From an uncultured Collinsella sp. (GTDB lineage: Bacteria > Actinomycetota > Coriobacteriia > Coriobacteriales > Coriobacteriaceae): 25,497 bases of DNA. Shown here one piece after another: positions 22,843 through 25,497 of the stretch. The translations under genes were made by a program, and so were the position numbers. The stretch spans positions 1 to 25,497 of the forward strand of contig CALBOJ010000121.1 in the NCBI GenBank assembly GCA_937896835.1. The letters run 5' to 3'. The notes under the pieces were generated by a model. The model was not told the DNA's origin and searched no databases. It saw only the letters and a list, made by a program, of their open reading frames with translations. Position 1 is the first letter of the stretch. Every line of letters starts with the position of its first letter.

Positions 22843-24405
22843 CTACTTGCCGTCGTCGTCCTCGGCTTCTTCTCTTGCATAGAGCTCCAGCATGCGGCGG
22901 CGGTATTCGCGCACGGCGAGCTTGGCGCGCTCCAGGCGGCGACGCTCGCGCGGAGTCAGCTTGGACGGGTCGATCTCGTCGCCATAGGTCTTCTCGGCCA
23001 GCAAATGAGCGGCGTCCACGATACGGGCATCGATGTGCCCGTTTGCCGCCTCGGTCGAGAGGCGGTCGGCAATGGAATCAAGGGTAGGTATGCCGTCGAG
23101 CGAACGCCCATGGCCATGCGAGGTCAAAAGCTCATGCTCGCGTGCGAGCAGGCTCGCCAAATCGTGATGGGCGCGCAGGATGTCAAGTGCATCGGATGGA
23201 TGCTCGGCAACCTCTGCCACGGCAGCGACCGGCGCGGCATCGACCACGCGGTAGAAGAGCTGCGCGAGCAGCGGCATCAAAAACACCGTGATGGCACCGG
23301 CGGCCACCATAACCGAGGCGACATTTTGCGAAAGAGCGCCTGCGTTGACGGCCACGCTCGTCACAGCAACGATGATCGGCAGCGCCGTAGTGCAGTACAG
23401 GGCCACGGTAATGCGGCCATGCGCCGAAACATCGCGCGTCGCGGGACAAATGCTCATAGAGACAAGGATCGGCACCGCGCGAATGATCAGCAGCGCCACG
23501 ATAAAGCCCACGAGCAGCGCGGGGCGCGACACCACGGCCGTCAGATCGATCTTTGCGCCCGACACGGTAAAGAACACCGGGATTAAAAAGCCATAGGCCA
23601 GGCCATCGAGCTTAAGCTCGAGCGTATGATTACCCTCGGGGATGATATAGCGCAGGACAAAACCGGCGGCAAAAGCGCCCAACACGATATCGAGGCTAAA
23701 AATGGCGGAAAACGCCACGAGCGTGACCAAAATAAGCACCGTCAGGCGCACGAACGTCTGCGATGTGGTATCGGCGCGCTCCTGAATAAAGGCGAAAAAA
23801 CGACTGCCGATGCGTTTGGAGCGGCCGGGGACCACGGCAAGCAGCACGCACACGGCGGCAAATAAGCCCAAGATCAGCAGCGTCTCGATACCCGTACGGG
23901 CAGACAGCAGTACCGACATGGCGAGCACGGGGCCGAGCTCGCCCCACGTACCATAGGCGAGAATCGAATCACCGACGCGCGTTCCGGCAAGCAATCGCTC
24001 GCGCAAGATGGGCATGAGCGCTCCAAGCGCCGTCGAGGTCAAGGCGAGCGTCACGGCGATACCATCGAAATGGCTGACCGAGAACCACGGGGTAAAGCGC
24101 ACGGCAAGCCAGGCGATGCCAAACGTGACGACCCACGTCGCCATACCGTAGCGCCCCTCGACGCCCGTGATGTTCTTGGGATCGATCTCAAAGCCGGCAA
24201 GCAGGAACAAAAAGGCCAGACCGAGCTCGGACACAAGCGAGACCTCGGCATCTACATGGATGACGCCGAGCATATGAGGTCCCAGCACCGCGCCGAACAC
24301 GAGCAAAAAGACCGTTTCGGGAACGGGTTTTCCAGGAATCGCCGAGGCGATGAAGGGGCTTGCAAAGGCCACGAGTGCGATGATGGCGAGCGAAACAAAT
24401 GCCAT
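22843..24405 (-). CDS. Cation:proton antiporter (CPA2 / Na+/H+ exchanger family)
   Basis: This 520-residue protein exchanges monovalent cations for protons across the membrane, in pH or osmotic balance. Residues 1-395 hold about twelve hydrophobic segments with the Na_H_Exchanger pattern: ETVFLLVFGAVLGPHMLG, LGLAFLFLLAGFEIDPKNI, LGAFAAGFVLRYIIPEG and PVFFTVSGAKIDL. The last 120 residues are hydrophilic and rich in Glu/Arg. No TrkA-N or RCK nucleotide-binding domain can be seen, unlike KefB/KefC, so control by glutathione or NADH is not expected. GAAAGG lies six bases before the ATG. The gene is convergent with the SDR and divergent from purL, with no partner subunits. Confidence 0.88.
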   Translation of the reverse strand: MAFVSLAIIALVAFASPFIASAIPGKPVPETVFLLVFGAVLGPHMLGVIHVDAEVSLVSELGLAFLFLLAGFEIDPKNITGVEGRYGMATWVVTFGIAWLAVRFTPWFSVSHFDGIAVTLALTSTALGALMPILRERLLAGTRVGDSILAYGTWGELGPVLAMSVLLSARTGIETLLILGLFAAVCVLLAVVPGRSKRIGSRFFAFIQERADTTSQTFVRLTVLILVTLVAFSAIFSLDIVLGAFAAGFVLRYIIPEGNHTLELKLDGLAYGFLIPVFFTVSGAKIDLTAVVSRPALLVGFIVALLIIRAVPILVSMSICPATRDVSAHGRITVALYCTTALPIIVAVTSVAVNAGALSQNVASVMVAAGAITVFLMPLLAQLFYRVVDAAPVAAVAEVAEHPSDALDILRAHHDLASLLAREHELLTSHGHGRSLDGIPTLDSIADRLSTEAANGHIDARIVDAAHLLAEKTYGDEIDPSKLTPRERRRLERAKLAVREYRRRMLELYAREEAEDDDGK

Positions 24406-24589
24406 GTGATGCCTTTCTCTTGTTTGCGCTTCACTGTAGCACCCTCGCCGTCCTCAACGCGCCGCGAGCTGTCGTATCATAGTGACGTTTACAAACATGT
24501 GGCTCAAGGCGACCGCGAGGCTTGCCCCGTAAACCGACCGCTGCCGCATACCGTACCGTACGCCCAACCGATCAGGAAGGCAGGAACCA

Positions 24590-25497
24590 ATGGTCTCTCG
24601 TATCTACGTGGAGAAGAAACCCGGGTTCGACGTCGAGGCTCAGCAGCTCAAGGGCGAGCTGACCGAGATTCTCGGCATCAAGGGCATCGAGGCCCTGAGG
24701 ATCATCAACCGCTACGACGTCGAGGGCATCGACGAGGAGCTTTTCCGCTCCTGCGTGCCGACCGTCTTTAGCGAGCCCCAGGTCGATGTGACCTACGACG
24801 AGCTCCCCGCAAGCGATGGCGCCGTCTTTGCCGTCGAATTCCTGCCTGGCCAGTTTGACCAGCGCGCCGACTCCGCCAGCGAGTGCGTGCAGCTCATCAG
24901 CCAGGGCGAGCGCCCCGCCGTGCGCTCCGCCAAGGTCTATATGATCTCGGGCGCTCTGGACGAGGCCGCCATCGAGGCCATCAAGCACTACGTGGTGAAC
25001 CCCGTCGAGGCGCGCATCGCCTCGCTCGACCTGCCCGAGACGCTGTACAGGGAGACCCCCGAGCCCCAGCCCGTCGAGGTGCTCGACGGCTTCCGCGAGC
25101 TCGACGAAGCCGGCCTTGCCGCCTTTATCGCCGATCGCGGCCTTGCCATGGACGAGGCGGACATCGCCTTCTGCCAGCAGTACTTCCGCGATGAGAACCG
25201 CGACCCCACCATCACCGAGATCCGCGTGATCGACACCTACTGGTCCGATCACTGCCGCCACACCACCTTCGGCACCGTCCTGGACGACGTGACGATCGAC
25301 GACGCCGTGGTGCAGCAGGCCTTCGACCGCTACATGGAGATGCGCCACGAGCTCGGTCGCGACGCCAAGCCCGTCTGCCTCATGGACATGGGCACCATCG
25401 GCGCCAAGTACCTCAAAAAGACCGGCGTCATGACCGATGTCGACGAATCCGAGGAGATCAACGCCTGCACCGTCAAGGTGAAGGTCGATGTCGATGG
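24590..25497 (+). CDS. purL: Phosphoribosylformylglycinamidine synthase (large PurL), 5' part
   Basis: The enzyme makes formylglycinamidine ribonucleotide from FGAR, glutamine and ATP, the fourth step of purine synthesis. Only the first 302 codons lie in the window; the frame is open at the edge. Residues 1-60 (SRIYVEKKPGFDVEAQQL, GIKGIEALRIINRYDVEGI) are a PurS-like domain. TEIRVIDTYWSDHCRHTTF (209-227) is the linker and substrate-binding signature. Start of the synthetase core follows with DMGTIGAKYL. Because the PurS-like part is fused in front, this should be the long single-chain form (about 1240 residues in relatives), ending in a glutaminase domain outside the window. AGGAAGGCAGGAA precedes the ATG. 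TATCAT at 24475-24480 is a weak -10 candidate in the 184-base gap upstream. Confidence 0.94.
   Translation, partial: MVSRIYVEKKPGFDVEAQQLKGELTEILGIKGIEALRIINRYDVEGIDEELFRSCVPTVFSEPQVDVTYDELPASDGAVFAVEFLPGQFDQRADSASECVQLISQGERPAVRSAKVYMISGALDEAAIEAIKHYVVNPVEARIASLDLPETLYRETPEPQPVEVLDGFRELDEAGLAAFIADRGLAMDEADIAFCQQYFRDENRDPTITEIRVIDTYWSDHCRHTTFGTVLDDVTIDDAVVQQAFDRYMEMRHELGRDAKPVCLMDMGTIGAKYLKKTGVMTDVDESEEINACTVKVKVDVD

Noticed and set aside
12365..24405. A bile acid operon made of the BASS transporter and the BaiA-like dehydrogenase
   Set aside because: The two genes are about 8.6 kb apart with unrelated genes and terminators between them, and no other bile acid gene is present. They are reported separately.
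1..25497. CRISPR array, prophage, insertion sequence or toxin-antitoxin pair
   Set aside because: No regularly spaced repeats, no transposase, integrase or phage structural genes, and no small paired genes with such signatures were seen. The repeats present are isolated palindromes or pairs.

Overview
The window looks like chromosomal DNA of a gut actinobacterium of class Coriobacteriia, most likely a Collinsella. The reasons are the GC-rich coding style, strong GGAGG-type ribosome binding sites, a tRNA with an encoded CCA end, and the gene content. The assignment is recalled family knowledge, not a database search. Most genes are housekeeping; there is no prophage, CRISPR array or complete mobile element.

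Layout. Positions 175-783 hold a membrane-anchored XRE regulator on the minus strand. Positions 1002-2293 hold the infC-rpmI-rplT translation operon (minus) with a leader terminator and an apparent AUA start codon for IF3. Positions 2458-2773 hold tRNA-Leu(CAA), a duplicated fragment of its 3' end and a hairpin cluster. A transglutaminase-like protein (2813-4246), a repeat-rich intergenic stretch (4364-4577) and class II fructose-bisphosphate aldolase (4598-5464) follow. Positions 5659-12088 carry a minus-strand group: a metallo-beta-lactamase-fold hydrolase, the bifunctional (p)ppGpp enzyme Rel, and a 1095-residue protein joining a complete RecJ nuclease to a RecQ-like helicase. Divergent from it is a BASS-family transporter (12365-13363). 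Then come a translationally coupled CutC / HIT-like (DUF4931-type) pair (13394-14872), a 35-bp perfect inverted repeat (14939-15027), and a complete branched-chain amino acid ABC importer (binding protein, LivH, LivM, LivG, LivF; 15076-19937). On the plus strand follow homoserine dehydrogenase (20414-21757) and a short-chain dehydrogenase (21972-22721). A minus-strand cation:proton antiporter (22843-24405) and the first 302 codons of a large PurL (24590 to the window end) complete the window.

How the genes fit. The liv importer and hom both concern supply of branched-chain and aspartate-family amino acids. recJ and rel are 15 nt apart and resemble the recJ-apt-relA neighbourhood of Firmicutes with apt missing. 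The observations most worth following are the RecJ-RecQ-like fusion, the AUA start and leader terminator of infC, the tRNA-Leu tail duplication, the 15-codon remnant of a second liv binding-protein gene upstream of hom, and two kinds of intergenic palindromic element that share a GGGGACGG core.
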